A stretch of DNA of 64,000 nt. Origin: Bacillus sp. BA3. Lineage in GTDB: Bacteria > Bacillota > Bacilli > Bacillales > DSM-1321. The stretch is from NCBI GenBank assembly GCA_002835675.1, contig PIZR01000004.1, positions 445,966 to 509,965 on the forward strand, given 5' to 3'. Numbering within the stretch: the first letter of the stretch is position 1; every line of letters starts with the position of its first letter. Shown piece after piece: positions 24,310 through 33,475 of the stretch. The notes beneath the pieces were generated by a model that was given only the letters and a program-made list of their open reading frames with translations, had not been told where the DNA came from and did not search any database. The translations under genes and the position numbers were made by a program.

Positions 24310-25878
24310 TCAACTATGCAGACTCCCCTTCAGCCAAGGGCGATTCAGATAGTGTCCGATCGGGATTTGGATCAGGCTCGTTTTCCTTTGCGGTCCGTCT
24401 ATCTTATAAAGTTCATCACACATATTCACATCAAAGCCGAGCAGCGGGTGCCCGTTCATTCCGAGGGCTGATGACGCTAGCAGTAGCTTCTGAACGAGCA
24501 TCCCCGCCTCCATTTGCTGGATGCGGTATCCTCTATATCCAAGTTGCGTTTTGGATTGGTCCCGCTCACCAACTACATGTATGCAGATCGGCACTTGCTG
24601 AAAATTCATGATATCGAGGGACATTCCGTATTGCAATAGGAGCCGATGATCTCCTGGTTGTATCTGTCGTATTGAATGGGTCGTGCTGTCATAATGGTAT
24701 GCACCATCTTGTATGTCTTCCACATTATATAAACAAGCATAGAGGGAAACGCGATTTTCGTTGTTCTCGTTTGTTCCATCCAAGTCATTTCGATAGGAGA
24801 ACGAAGCGGTTGCCTCCTGCAGGAGAGCGGCCAGCTGCGATTGACTGACTTTCCCGAGTATAAAGTCCATTTCAGGTGAAAATCGCTTCCGGCAAACTGA
24901 TGCCAAGTCATAGGACAACCGCTTCACGATAGGAAGGGCTACAATTTTCCCTTCGAATTCCGTCCCATTCTTTGGATTGACCCGCCGGAATGATTGAGTG
25001 GATGCCATCATGGATGCTTCATTCATTTTGGTTAGCATCGGAAATTCCCTGATCCTCTGCGACCGAACATAGTGTTCAGGCTGGATATCCGTCAATTCCA
25101 GCAATAATTCCGTCGAGGTGACATTTCCGTCCATACTCCTTTCTTCTCTAAATCTAAAAGAAGGTTCTGCCGATAAGGGGATCACCGCATACGTGCTCTC
25201 TTCCTCTTCCGAAAGCCCAAGCAGATGATTGATGGCCCGATCAAGAAATTGGAAGCACACCCCGGCGGCGATTCCAAACCGTTTCGCCACTTCGAGCAAC
25301 TGTCCAAGAAGCACGCCCGCATCCAGACCTTGCAGACGGTATGAAAAGTTATTATATTTGTAGAAGTTTTTCCAAAACATCGTCGATACGAAAACCGTGC
25401 CAAAGGATGCTGACATATCAAAGGATTCACCAAGAGCCTTTGTTAAATAGGAATCAAAATCCCCTTCCCGCAGCAAAACCAATCGGTGGTGTGCTGCATC
25501 ATAATGGTATACGCCAGCAGGTAATCCCTCCATCTTCAAGTATACGTACAATTCACTTGGATACAAAGCTCCCCCTGATGGCGGAAAACGCCGGAATGAC
25601 TGCATGAGGTCCTCAGATTCCGAAGATCTCGGGACCTGGCTGACTTGGGTCAGGCCATATGCGTACCAGAGGAAATGACCGATTCCTTCAAGGTCCTGCC
25701 GTGAAGGCCCGCTGCCCCCCTCGAGCGTCAGCGGTACCTCCAGTGAGAGTGGAAAAACAGGCAAGTCACGGTAAAGCTTATACGTTAGCGGTGCATCTTC
25801 CCAATCCACTTCCCAATCCGGCGGACTTGCTTTTTCGATATCAAAATGCAAATTGTGCAAAAATGCCTCTAGACTCAT
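24310..25878 (-). CDS. SagB-type dehydrogenase with two nitroreductase-like halves (TOMM azoline oxidase)
   Basis: The 522-aa product is about twice the size of a single SagB/McbC domain. The first nitroreductase-like half covers about 70-270 (FRRFPPSGGALYPSELYVYL, LLGQLLEVAKRFGIA), and the second about 310-505 (HYDSTTHSIRQIQPGDHRLL, MEAGMLVQKLLLASSALGMN). In TOMM systems this FMN enzyme oxidises azolines to thiazoles and oxazoles. AGGAGG lies before the ATG. It follows the YcaO gene by 23 bp and is the last gene of the cluster. The doubled architecture is known from heterocycloanthracin-type operons. Which half keeps FMN cannot be decided by eye. Confidence 0.88.
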   Translation of the reverse strand: MSLEAFLHNLHFDIEKASPPDWEVDWEDAPLTYKLYRDLPVFPLSLEVPLTLEGGSGPSRQDLEGIGHFLWYAYGLTQVSQVPRSSESEDLMQSFRRFPPSGGALYPSELYVYLKMEGLPAGVYHYDAAHHRLVLLREGDFDSYLTKALGESFDMSASFGTVFVSTMFWKNFYKYNNFSYRLQGLDAGVLLGQLLEVAKRFGIAAGVCFQFLDRAINHLLGLSEEEESTYAVIPLSAEPSFRFREERSMDGNVTSTELLLELTDIQPEHYVRSQRIREFPMLTKMNEASMMASTQSFRRVNPKNGTEFEGKIVALPIVKRLSYDLASVCRKRFSPEMDFILGKVSQSQLAALLQEATASFSYRNDLDGTNENNENRVSLYACLYNVEDIQDGAYHYDSTTHSIRQIQPGDHRLLLQYGMSLDIMNFQQVPICIHVVGERDQSKTQLGYRGYRIQQMEAGMLVQKLLLASSALGMNGHPLLGFDVNMCDELYKIDGPQRKTSLIQIPIGHYLNRPWLKGSLHS

Positions 25879-25901
25879 CCTCCAACCTCCTAAGTCACCG
25901 C

Positions 25902-27845
25902 TTATGGAAATGGATGCGGATGCGGATTGAGCTGTTCGAATTCAAGCGGCCGTTTTGCATATCCAAGTTCCATCGGAACCCTCAGTATCCTCTCAAGCCC
26001 CGTTATGCGGGTAAGATGATGGCCGAATGTCATCGGCAGCATCCCCGGGATCATCACTTTCACGCAATGTAGTCCATTTCGTGCAATTTCCGGTGTCGTT
26101 TGATCCACCACAATCACCTCGAGTTTCAAGCGGCGAAACTCCTGAAGGATTTCCTGCAAATCTTCCGTCAAGTCCGGATGATTGACCTTTTCCCCGTATT
26201 CTTCAGCGAAAGTTCGCATCGGGCGGTCATCATCCAGCAGAAACTGCAGTCGCTCTTCGGCTTGCGGTAAACCGTACAGCATGCCATGATCATCCATTTT
26301 CCGTACCAGTGAGGAATCATGCAGCATTTTCTCAACCTCATCCTGGTTCTCTTCCAATTTATCGTCAAGGGTCAGCATCATGCCAGCCAGCTCGAAGACC
26401 GCGCTTTTCACCGCCCGGACCGGATCCAGATGGGCCCCTGCCGCACAAATAATATTCAACCCTTTTTGTTTCCTGTTTTTTGCCAGCGCCCATACGCTCG
26501 GTATACCATGTTCCATCGTTGAGTTAAATAAATGGATATCATATCCCGCTGCCGCCCTTGCCCTGTCAATCATCAGCTCCAGTTCTTTGTCATTTGCTGA
26601 ATAAGGATCAAGCCGTGTGAGGGGCAGCTGCGCATACCAGGTCAGCAGGAACGAATCACGTTCGACCACTTCCATGATGCCGTAGAAAATGGCCTCCTCC
26701 AAACTTCCCCCTAGAGCACATCCATTGGAAGTTTCATAGACAAATCCATGACCGCAGCCCAAGCTGTAATAGGAAAGCAATTCCGGGACCAAGATTGGCC
26801 GCTCTTGCAAAAATGAGTGGCCCCACACCCAATCTATCGAGCGGTCAGGATTAAACGGTTGAAACGGGAAATCCCTCTGTGCATAATTTTCCTTCGAATG
26901 TACCCCTATCCTGATGGGATCGAGCGCAAAATCTTTCAGGTTGTTGTAGCTGTCATGAATGACTGTCCGTTTGCCGCGGGGCTCCATTCCGCAATACCTT
27001 TCCAATCCCTCCAATATGGCCGTCATCTCACTGACCTCATATGATAGAGTCCGGCCCGCCGACCCCTCATCTCCTATGAACAAAGGCAAATTAACACTTA
27101 CATCGGCAAATGGCGGTACAAGGTCTATCATTTTATTATTCAAGAATCCTGTTCGGTGGTCCAAGTAATCCTTGGCCAGAACTTCATTCAGCTCCTCCAT
27201 CGAACGGGTACGGTAACTTTCGGGACTGATTTTTGGACTTGGCTTCAACGAAATCCTTGCACGCTCCTTCGAGTCATCAGGTAATGTTGAGCAAACCTGA
27301 CACAATGGGTCAGGTAAAAAAGAGTGCCACGAACCATTCAGCGTCTTCAGGCTGATTAATGATACATGCCCTTCCGACCGGGCGCGTTCTCCTTTCATCA
27401 CCTTCCTTACCTCTGCACAAATCAAGTGGGCCATCTGTAAAAGGCCTGTGCGGGATGCCGCCGGATCACGCTCTATCCCCCCATTTTCCTGCAGCTGTTG
27501 GCGGATTCCCCACATTTCCTTTCGATCACGCCCGGCCATGAGATACCTTTGGTCCGCGCACTGTGAGCAGCCTGGAACACCCGGGCGCACCAGCGGACCT
27601 ATCACTCCCTCTCCAAATGATACAAACCCCCGCAGCCATGGAATGCCCGCTTTCCCTATCACCTCTTCCGCCTTTACATGGTCAGCGGGATTCCAGGCAT
27701 CTTGCAGCAGAAGGACCATGGCCGTCGTTTGCGGGATTCCTGCCTCGAAATCGGTATGGCGATTTACCTGATATTGGCCGGACAGGTCCCCATGAACATG
27801 GTCGGCCAACACTCCTTCCCCGACAACCAATACGTCAGTTTTCAC
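25902..27845 (-). CDS. TOMM cyclodehydratase: zinc-binding ThiF-like partner fused to YcaO
   Basis: The 647-aa product combines an N-terminal E1/ocin-ThiF-like region (about 1-200) with two Cys pairs (GCSQC, LCQVC) typical of a structural zinc site, and a YcaO domain (about 230-647). The YcaO ATP-site residues are seen in SYEVSEMTAILEGLERYCG and IMEVVERDSF. The C-terminus ends in PHPHPFP, the proline-rich tail that TOMM YcaO proteins use in catalysis. The enzyme would convert Cys residues of the precursor into thiazolines using ATP. Its start overlaps the end of the maturation gene by 4 bp, so the two are translationally coupled. Confidence 0.92.
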   Translation of the reverse strand: MKTDVLVVGEGVLADHVHGDLSGQYQVNRHTDFEAGIPQTTAMVLLLQDAWNPADHVKAEEVIGKAGIPWLRGFVSFGEGVIGPLVRPGVPGCSQCADQRYLMAGRDRKEMWGIRQQLQENGGIERDPAASRTGLLQMAHLICAEVRKVMKGERARSEGHVSLISLKTLNGSWHSFLPDPLCQVCSTLPDDSKERARISLKPSPKISPESYRTRSMEELNEVLAKDYLDHRTGFLNNKMIDLVPPFADVSVNLPLFIGDEGSAGRTLSYEVSEMTAILEGLERYCGMEPRGKRTVIHDSYNNLKDFALDPIRIGVHSKENYAQRDFPFQPFNPDRSIDWVWGHSFLQERPILVPELLSYYSLGCGHGFVYETSNGCALGGSLEEAIFYGIMEVVERDSFLLTWYAQLPLTRLDPYSANDKELELMIDRARAAAGYDIHLFNSTMEHGIPSVWALAKNRKQKGLNIICAAGAHLDPVRAVKSAVFELAGMMLTLDDKLEENQDEVEKMLHDSSLVRKMDDHGMLYGLPQAEERLQFLLDDDRPMRTFAEEYGEKVNHPDLTEDLQEILQEFRRLKLEVIVVDQTTPEIARNGLHCVKVMIPGMLPMTFGHHLTRITGLERILRVPMELGYAKRPLEFEQLNPHPHPFP

Positions 27846-29785
27846 CCTGATTCCTCCTCTCGCAAAAACACCCCAAACACACCTGCAATTTCTTCCTTCA
27901 AGAAAGGTTCCAGATCTATTTCGAAAACGTGGATTCGCTTACTGTTCTTCTTCAAGACTTGAATGGCGGACTGTACCAGTTCGAGATTCCCTTTCACCCC
28001 GCATGAAGGAATCACAAGATCGACCTTTTCTTCTTCAAGAACAGGCGATGCCACTAAACCTGGAGCTGTTAAGCAAACGGTCTGGTTTTGGACTTTCATG
28101 ACGGCCTTTTGCAATGCGTTCCGTAATGCGATCGTAACATTCAAACCGACAGCGCCGGACCAGCCATCGCTCGTTCCTGCCCAAACTACCGGGAAGCCTG
28201 ACACTCCCTCACCCAAGGCGATGATCGGATCTCCCTGCAGCCGGGTCAACGCTTGTAGATAATACCTGCAGCGCTCATCTTCCACTTGAGCCAATTGCAC
28301 CGTCACAAGTTTCTCTTGGTTGAACCGCTTATTTAAAAACTCTGTATCCAAACTGCTTTGCAGTCCACGGCAAACACATTCAGCAAATGTTTCCCCTGCT
28401 CCGACACCGATCGATTCCTTTATTTCGTCTGCTCCCCGAAGCGGAGGAAGAGTCGCAACAAGTTGGCTGAGTGTTCTGGATGCATATGCTTCAACTCCTG
28501 CAAGACCGGTTTCCCTCCTCGCTTCCTCATGCGTCAGATCTGAACGGATGATTTCGGGCAGGAGTTCTGCCGGACCGGACGACAGCGGATCAACAGCCTG
28601 AACGCGGCATTGAGCCAGCGGCAGCTGTTTTAAATCCCCCTCATCCCAATGATGAAAGATACCGGATTCCGAGGATGTCAACCGGCTGAAATACATAAAT
28701 ACTTTCCCCGGCTCAACCGGGTCCGAATTCTGTTCAAGCCGCCGTTCAAAATCTTCAATCCATGCAGCACTCCCTTTTCCCATCACCCCCGGGTGGGGAA
28801 TGAACGGATGCCACTTTCCCTCCAATGTATCCATATCCAACAGATAAAATTGATTGGCTTGTTCTGCTTTCATAACTCCTGTAGCGTCTTTAAACCATTC
28901 GAATACCATTATATTGGCTAACATCGCTCCGGCTGTGGCGGAAAAGGAAGATGATGTCTGATTCTTTTCCAGCTCAGCATGATGTAAACGATGCCAGGCT
29001 GACTCCCAACAACCATTTGAATCTGGATGGACAAGCGGACCAGCCATGCCTACTTGATTGATGATCATTGCAGGAAACAGGGTCTTTTCCCCTTGCCTGC
29101 AAACCGAATGAAGTTCTCTTAATTCCTCTATATCACCCTCCTGTGACACATATAATATCGAGTGAAAGGGCCGCACGATCTCCCGCCAGGCAATCTCTGT
29201 TCCCTTTTCAAGCACGACCTCCTCTATCACAACCTCTTCGTCCGTCTTACGCGCATGTGCCACGATTTCATTCAATCTCTTTCTATTGGTCGGTACCGTG
29301 TCCGTAATGAAGATATGGAATGTGGACAATCCGGATTCAATCAGTGAGGACACCAATGAAAGGAACAATGGACCAGAGCCTATAGCCAACGCCTTTTTCT
29401 TTCGATAAGTTTCAAAACGGTAAGCCCCGGAATCGCCGCAACTTTCCAGGAACTCGATTTGCGAAGCATACCTTTCAAGAACTTGTTCCCTTAATTGATG
29501 GGGACTGTCCTGACTTACATCCCGAACAAACCCATTACCGTACAAAACCTCGGCAATTTCCATCACCCGGTTCCGGTATGGGCCAGGCAATCCATCCGTC
29601 AACTCGCTTAATGTATGGTTCCCATTGAACATCGGTAATAACTTTTCAATCCATTGAACGATCGAGCTGCCCTCCATACGGAATGAACTTATGTTATTCC
29701 TGAAATACACACCTCTGTTTGGTTCCGGAAGAAAAAACGTATCCCTTTTCACTTTTAAACGCATAGAAGGGGTCAAATTCACCAT
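27842..29785 (-). CDS. Thiazole-containing bacteriocin maturation protein (ocin ThiF-like)
   Basis: The 647-aa product starts at the ATG after AGGAGG; 15 upstream codons of the open frame were dropped. The N-terminus (TPSMRLKVKRDTFFLPEPN, VYFRNNISSFRMEG) looks like the PqqD-like leader-peptide recognition (RRE) region of this family. The middle (about 120-260) has an E1-like Rossmann pattern (KKALAIGSGPLFLSLVSSLI). The rest is partly conserved and carries no catalytic motif I can name. In Bacillus heterocycloanthracin operons this protein accompanies the YcaO cyclodehydratase and is thought to recruit the precursor. It lies 147 nt after the precursor stop, with a terminator between them. Confidence 0.85.
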   Translation of the reverse strand: MVNLTPSMRLKVKRDTFFLPEPNRGVYFRNNISSFRMEGSSIVQWIEKLLPMFNGNHTLSELTDGLPGPYRNRVMEIAEVLYGNGFVRDVSQDSPHQLREQVLERYASQIEFLESCGDSGAYRFETYRKKKALAIGSGPLFLSLVSSLIESGLSTFHIFITDTVPTNRKRLNEIVAHARKTDEEVVIEEVVLEKGTEIAWREIVRPFHSILYVSQEGDIEELRELHSVCRQGEKTLFPAMIINQVGMAGPLVHPDSNGCWESAWHRLHHAELEKNQTSSSFSATAGAMLANIMVFEWFKDATGVMKAEQANQFYLLDMDTLEGKWHPFIPHPGVMGKGSAAWIEDFERRLEQNSDPVEPGKVFMYFSRLTSSESGIFHHWDEGDLKQLPLAQCRVQAVDPLSSGPAELLPEIIRSDLTHEEARRETGLAGVEAYASRTLSQLVATLPPLRGADEIKESIGVGAGETFAECVCRGLQSSLDTEFLNKRFNQEKLVTVQLAQVEDERCRYYLQALTRLQGDPIIALGEGVSGFPVVWAGTSDGWSGAVGLNVTIALRNALQKAVMKVQNQTVCLTAPGLVASPVLEEEKVDLVIPSCGVKGNLELVQSAIQVLKKNSKRIHVFEIDLEPFLKEEIAGVFGVFLREEESG

Positions 29786-29880
29786 TCCGCTCCTCCTAAC
29801 CCGAAGCATTCTAAGTACTGCTATTAGCACTTCACTTTAATCCTATGTACGACAATTTGTCCCTTATGTCTAATGCAATA

Positions 29881-29915
29881 AAGAAAAGTCCCTGCTACAC
29901 CGCAGGGACTTTTCT
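29881..29915 (-). terminator. Terminator between TOMM precursor and maturation genes
   Basis: AAGAAAAGTCCCTGC-N6-GCAGGGACTTTTCTT is a perfect 15-bp stem. On the minus strand it lies 17 nt after the precursor stop. It would allow many precursor transcripts for each read-through transcript of the enzymes. Confidence 0.88.
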
Positions 29916-29932
29916 TAAGAAGACCTGAAACC

Positions 29933-30193
29933 TTAACGTCCGCAACGTCCGCAACGACCTCCGCAACCGCCGCAACGGCCGCATCCACCACAACGGCCGC
30001 ATCCACCACAGCGACCTCCGCAACCAAAGCAGCCAAAGCACAAGAAACAGCCAAAACAACCAAAGCCGCCCACACCTATGAATTGTCGAGACGAATCATC
30101 CAAATTGTACTGGTTTTGCTCCCAAGGAACTGGCTGAGTCACCTGGAAATCATCGACATTCAGATTTTGCAATTGATTTTGAAATTCATACAT
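29933..30193 (-). CDS. Heterocycloanthracin/sonorensin-family TOMM precursor peptide
   Basis: The 86-aa peptide has an acidic/polar leader (MYEFQNQLQNLNVDDFQVTQ and about 20 more residues) and a core from about residue 41. The core has 13 Cys at 46, 49, 52, 55, 58, 62, 65, 68, 71, 74, 77, 81 and 84, so every third residue with two single-residue slips. The first five Cys are separated by Phe/Gly/Leu, the rest by Gly/Arg. There is no Ser or Thr in the core, so thiazoles are expected rather than oxazoles. GGAGG lies 9 nt before the ATG. The family name is from the CxxC repeat pattern and the enzymes next to it. Confidence 0.92.
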   Translation of the reverse strand: MYEFQNQLQNLNVDDFQVTQPVPWEQNQYNLDDSSRQFIGVGGFGCFGCFLCFGCFGCGGRCGGCGRCGGCGRCGGCGGRCGRCGR

Positions 30194-30281
30194 TTTATAT
30201 AACCTCCGTGTATTAATTTATAAGGCAACGCTTAGAACGGGAAATCAAAACGAAATGGTCAGGGAATTAACAGCACATCAA

Positions 30282-30320
30282 ATACTCCCTCCAACAAAAT
30301 ATGTAAAGGGAGTGGGTATT
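30282..30320 (-). promoter_or_regulatory. Hairpin in the upstream region of the precursor gene
   Basis: ATACTCCCT and AGGGAGT with flanking pairs form a stem about 90 nt upstream of the precursor start. No T run follows on the minus strand. It may stabilise the mRNA or be an operator. Confidence 0.35.
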
Positions 30321-30351
30321 GCTACTGATTAAAACGCCTATTTTCACTAAA

Positions 30352-30390
30352 AAAAACAAAAACCAGAAGGCAAACACCCTTCCGGTTTTC
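30352..30390 (-). terminator. Terminator of the NCS2 permease gene
   Basis: AAAACCGGAAGG and CCTTCTGGTTTTT pair with one mismatch on the minus strand, followed by TG and eight T. It isolates the TOMM locus from the upstream permease. Confidence 0.8.
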
Positions 30391-30474
30391 ATGATCGTCT
30401 CTTAAATTAAGTCATTAAAAGTCACTTGGCATTTTCGTTTTCCTTTATGTATAGCCATTTCAATCGAAGTCACA

Positions 30475-31770
30475 TTAGTTCTGCAGTTGTTCATATCGAT
30501 TCCAGTTTACCGATTTTTCCAGCACGATTGATATTAATACGCCCATTATGAGCCCATTGGTCAAAAAGGGCTGTAGAAGCGCGGGAACGTTCGAAAATGC
30601 ATTAGGAAGGATGTTCATCAAACTTACTCCAATCAATACCGGTACGGCAAGCCTGAAAATCGTATCTGAGGTGAAATGCTGACCCTTGACGCTGTTGAAA
30701 GCCGTACCGAACAGCTGTAGATAAGCAACGAACAATACTGCATTCCCGACTGTTATCGGCATGGTGGCCAGGAAAGAGATGAAAGGAGGAATGAGCCCAA
30801 TTATGGTCAATAACATGCCTCCAAGTAAGAAGGGCCTCCGCTCATAGATTTGAGTGCTCTGCAAAAATCCGATGGATGAAGTAAAAGGTGTATACGGAAC
30901 AAGACCAAGCACCGGAGCGAAAATGGTAAAGCCGCCAGTCATGAATAAAGAATTTCGATACTGCTTGTGTTCAGCTTCATCGCCGATTAATTCAGATGCA
31001 GCCTGAATCGAAGCGAACGTGTTGCACAAATTCAGTAATCCTGCAAAAAAGGAAATCGCTATGATCCCGAATTCCAGGTTTGGAGCACCTAATGGGAAAA
31101 ATGAAAAAGCGGCACCCGTCGAGCCCATTTCTCCCCCGGCCTCCGGAAATAGCAGCTCGTAAAAAATCCATCCCACCATAATTCCGATCAATATCGAGAA
31201 ATTGCTTATGGTCCTTGGACCTTTTATCTTTAATATACTTACTAAAAGTACAATCCCCACTGATAGGAAACTGACCGGGATGTTGATTTCCCCATTCTCC
31301 GTTATCCCCAGCATCCCCTTAAAAAAGACAAAAATGAGCTGGAACGTCAGAAGGAATAAATAAACCGTCATGACCATGGGAGTGAAAATCTTCTGGACAT
31401 AAGAAATCAGGTTGAAGGCAGAAATAATGACAGTCACGACACCAGCGGCAATGAGTCCAGTAGCAATTCCCCCTCCTATCTCAGCATAACCTAGCCCTAT
31501 GGATGGTGCAGATAGTCCTAAATTCAACATCACTCCCCACAATAGACCGGAGTGACCTTCCATAAGTGGATACTTATGCCCCTTCCACCCCTGAAACACG
31601 CAAGCGATCCCGGTGAAAATGAGCGAGCTTCTCATGGTCATTTCCGTGACATTGGGAGGAAGATCAAAAGCTGCGCCAATAGATATGGGCACTACTACCG
31701 TATTTGCAAAAATAAAAAACAACCATTGAAAAGAAGAAAATAGAGTCACAGAAGATCTCCAACTTTTCAT
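30475..31770 (-). CDS. NCS2-family uracil/xanthine permease
   Basis: The 431-aa membrane protein has about 12-14 hydrophobic segments. The N-terminal SSFQWLFFIFANTVVVPISI and the mid-protein LLNLCNTFASIQAASELIGD are typical of the NCS2 uracil/xanthine transporter group related to YwdJ. The ATG at 31770 has GGAG 9 nt upstream; the earlier in-frame ATG lies within that ribosome site. NCS2 proteins are proton symporters for nucleobases. It stands at the edge of a large amidohydrolase island, which suggests a nucleobase-like or other N-heterocyclic substrate. Confidence 0.88.
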   Translation of the reverse strand: MKSWRSSVTLFSSFQWLFFIFANTVVVPISIGAAFDLPPNVTEMTMRSSLIFTGIACVFQGWKGHKYPLMEGHSGLLWGVMLNLGLSAPSIGLGYAEIGGGIATGLIAAGVVTVIISAFNLISYVQKIFTPMVMTVYLFLLTFQLIFVFFKGMLGITENGEINIPVSFLSVGIVLLVSILKIKGPRTISNFSILIGIMVGWIFYELLFPEAGGEMGSTGAAFSFFPLGAPNLEFGIIAISFFAGLLNLCNTFASIQAASELIGDEAEHKQYRNSLFMTGGFTIFAPVLGLVPYTPFTSSIGFLQSTQIYERRPFLLGGMLLTIIGLIPPFISFLATMPITVGNAVLFVAYLQLFGTAFNSVKGQHFTSDTIFRLAVPVLIGVSLMNILPNAFSNVPALLQPFLTNGLIMGVLISIVLEKSVNWNRYEQLQN

Positions 31771-32149
31771 AGATTCCATCTCCTTTGAACATGATACTTT
31801 TTAAAGCTCATGGTGAATTTCAATTGCCCTTCCCTTCAAAGGCGATAGGGCAACATCATGATAGTAAACGCGGTCCCCCGAGGGTCGCTGCCATTGCTGG
31901 ACAGATGTTTTATGTCATATGATCTTTGCAGATCGTATGCAAGATGATAACGTTACCATTAATAGTAACAAAGACTGAGGCTCCCTGCTAATTTGTTGGC
32001 TTGACTACTGTTGCAAGGCAAATGGGCAATCAGAAGCGAGACCGTTTTAAATATATTGGGGTATAACAGTAATGAAATGAGAGCAAAAAAACACTTCCTC
32101 AGCATATAACATAAGTAAGTAAAAGTACATGGAAGCCGTTCCATACCCA
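31771..32149. other. Intergenic region upstream of the NCS2 permease
   Basis: About 380 nt without a gene. On the minus strand it contains TTGCCCT...AGGGCAA (about 31823-31852) and a GC-rich stretch (GACCCTCGGGGGACCGCG, about 31874-31891), which may form a leader structure. No named riboswitch was recognised. Confidence 0.4.
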
Positions 32150-32195
32150 AAACGAAAAAGGAAATCCGGAAGTATCCAGAATTCCTTTTTCGTTT
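32150..32195. terminator. Terminator of the triple-deaminase operon
   Basis: AAACGAAAAAGGAA and TTCCTTTTTCGTTT form a perfect 14-bp stem with an 18-nt loop that starts 5 nt after the stop at 32200. Confidence 0.88.
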
Positions 32196-32199
32196 AGTA

Positions 32200-33447
32200 C
32201 TACCGTTCAATTGACTGCTTTTGTTTATATAGTGAACCGGCAACTAAGTTCCCCTTGTAAATGACCGCTTTACGTTCAGAACGCCTGGCAACTGCCTCTG
32301 CCGAACAGCTTGCGTCAATCAACACAAGACTTGCAGCATCCCCCGCCTTCGGCCATACCTTGTTACCCTTTTCATCCAATGGGGTTTTTCCCCCAGTTAT
32401 ATACCCGAGTGTTCGGGAAAGTGAGACTTCATCAATCCATTTGAAACGTTCTGCGAGCCTCCCTGCTCTCTCCAGGATGTCACCATTCCCAAGAGGTGAC
32501 CATACATCAAAGATATTATCATTGCCAACCGATACTTCAACCCCTCTTTCATGTAATAAATCAACAGGGGGCATCTGCCTGTTAATCGGGACACTGGTGA
32601 CGATGGAAATCCCCGCGTCCTTAAGAATGTCAGCCAGTTCATATGCTTCTTCCCTGGATACGTCCCCGATGCCGAAAGCATGGCTTAATGCCACCCTGCC
32701 TTCCCAGCCCGCCTGCTTTGTCAGAGCTGCCAAACGTTTCATCGTGAATGTGCCCAGGTGGCCTGGATCATGCAAGTGCAAGTCCACATCAGCGTTCGCT
32801 TCCACTGCTAAATCCATCAATTGAACCAGCGATGCTTCAATATTGTTATCGACTGTTGCTGGATCGACCGCCCCGACGATTCCTGCTCCGTTTCGCAATG
32901 CCTCCCTGACAAGCTTGACAGAACCGGACCTCAGCAATCCGTGCTGCGCAAATGCGACTATTTCTGAACTGAGTCTATTAGAATAGCCAGCAAGCGCCTG
33001 TTGTACTTGCTCTAAGTTTTGTAATCCCACTTCCGGATAGATATCAACATGAGTACGGATATGTGCAGAGCCAGAAGCTAAAAGGATTTCCAGTAAAGAT
33101 TCTGCACGTTTACATGTGCTTGTTGCAATGGAAGGCAGCACCCTCTTCTCATTTTCAAAGCGTTCAATTACACTTGAAGAAGGAGTGCACGCCCTCCAAA
33201 CATCCCCCATCAGTGTTTTATCAAGATGAACATGCTTTTCAATGAAGGATGGTAACGCCAGCAATCCTTTTGCATCTTCCACTGGTAAATCACCAGGTAT
33301 GGCTTTTCCATCTTTGACAATCTTCGTGATCCTTCCATCCTCCATCAACAGATGAAAATGCCCGGTCATCGTTCCTGTAACTCTACCATTCTCTTTTCGG
33401 TAGCCACATTCCAAACGAACATTCTTTAACCAATAGATTGTATTCAT
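32200..33447 (-). CDS. CodA-like amidohydrolase/deaminase, paralogue 3
   Basis: The 415-aa product belongs to the cytosine-deaminase branch of the amidohydrolases. The metal motif HVH is at residues 72-74 (IEKHVHLDK), the next metal His is in VAFAQHGLL-HLHDPGHLG, and the catalytic Asp is in GNDNIFDVWSP. The start at 33447 (GAAGGG upstream) aligns with its two neighbours, which begin M(x)2-3YWLTNV. Enzymes of this branch deaminate cytosine, isoguanine or related N-heterocycles. It is the last of three tandem paralogues, 28 bp after the second. The substrate is unknown. Confidence 0.85.
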   Translation of the reverse strand: MNTIYWLKNVRLECGYRKENGRVTGTMTGHFHLLMEDGRITKIVKDGKAIPGDLPVEDAKGLLALPSFIEKHVHLDKTLMGDVWRACTPSSSVIERFENEKRVLPSIATSTCKRAESLLEILLASGSAHIRTHVDIYPEVGLQNLEQVQQALAGYSNRLSSEIVAFAQHGLLRSGSVKLVREALRNGAGIVGAVDPATVDNNIEASLVQLMDLAVEANADVDLHLHDPGHLGTFTMKRLAALTKQAGWEGRVALSHAFGIGDVSREEAYELADILKDAGISIVTSVPINRQMPPVDLLHERGVEVSVGNDNIFDVWSPLGNGDILERAGRLAERFKWIDEVSLSRTLGYITGGKTPLDEKGNKVWPKAGDAASLVLIDASCSAEAVARRSERKAVIYKGNLVAGSLYKQKQSIER

Positions 33448-33475
33448 GATCTTCATCCCTTCTTGAAATAGACCT

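Noticed and set aside
29824..30075. Ala/Val-rich 83-codon frame on the minus strand
   Set aside because: It is the out-of-frame reading of the repetitive Cys/Gly/Arg core of the TOMM precursor and has no ribosome site.
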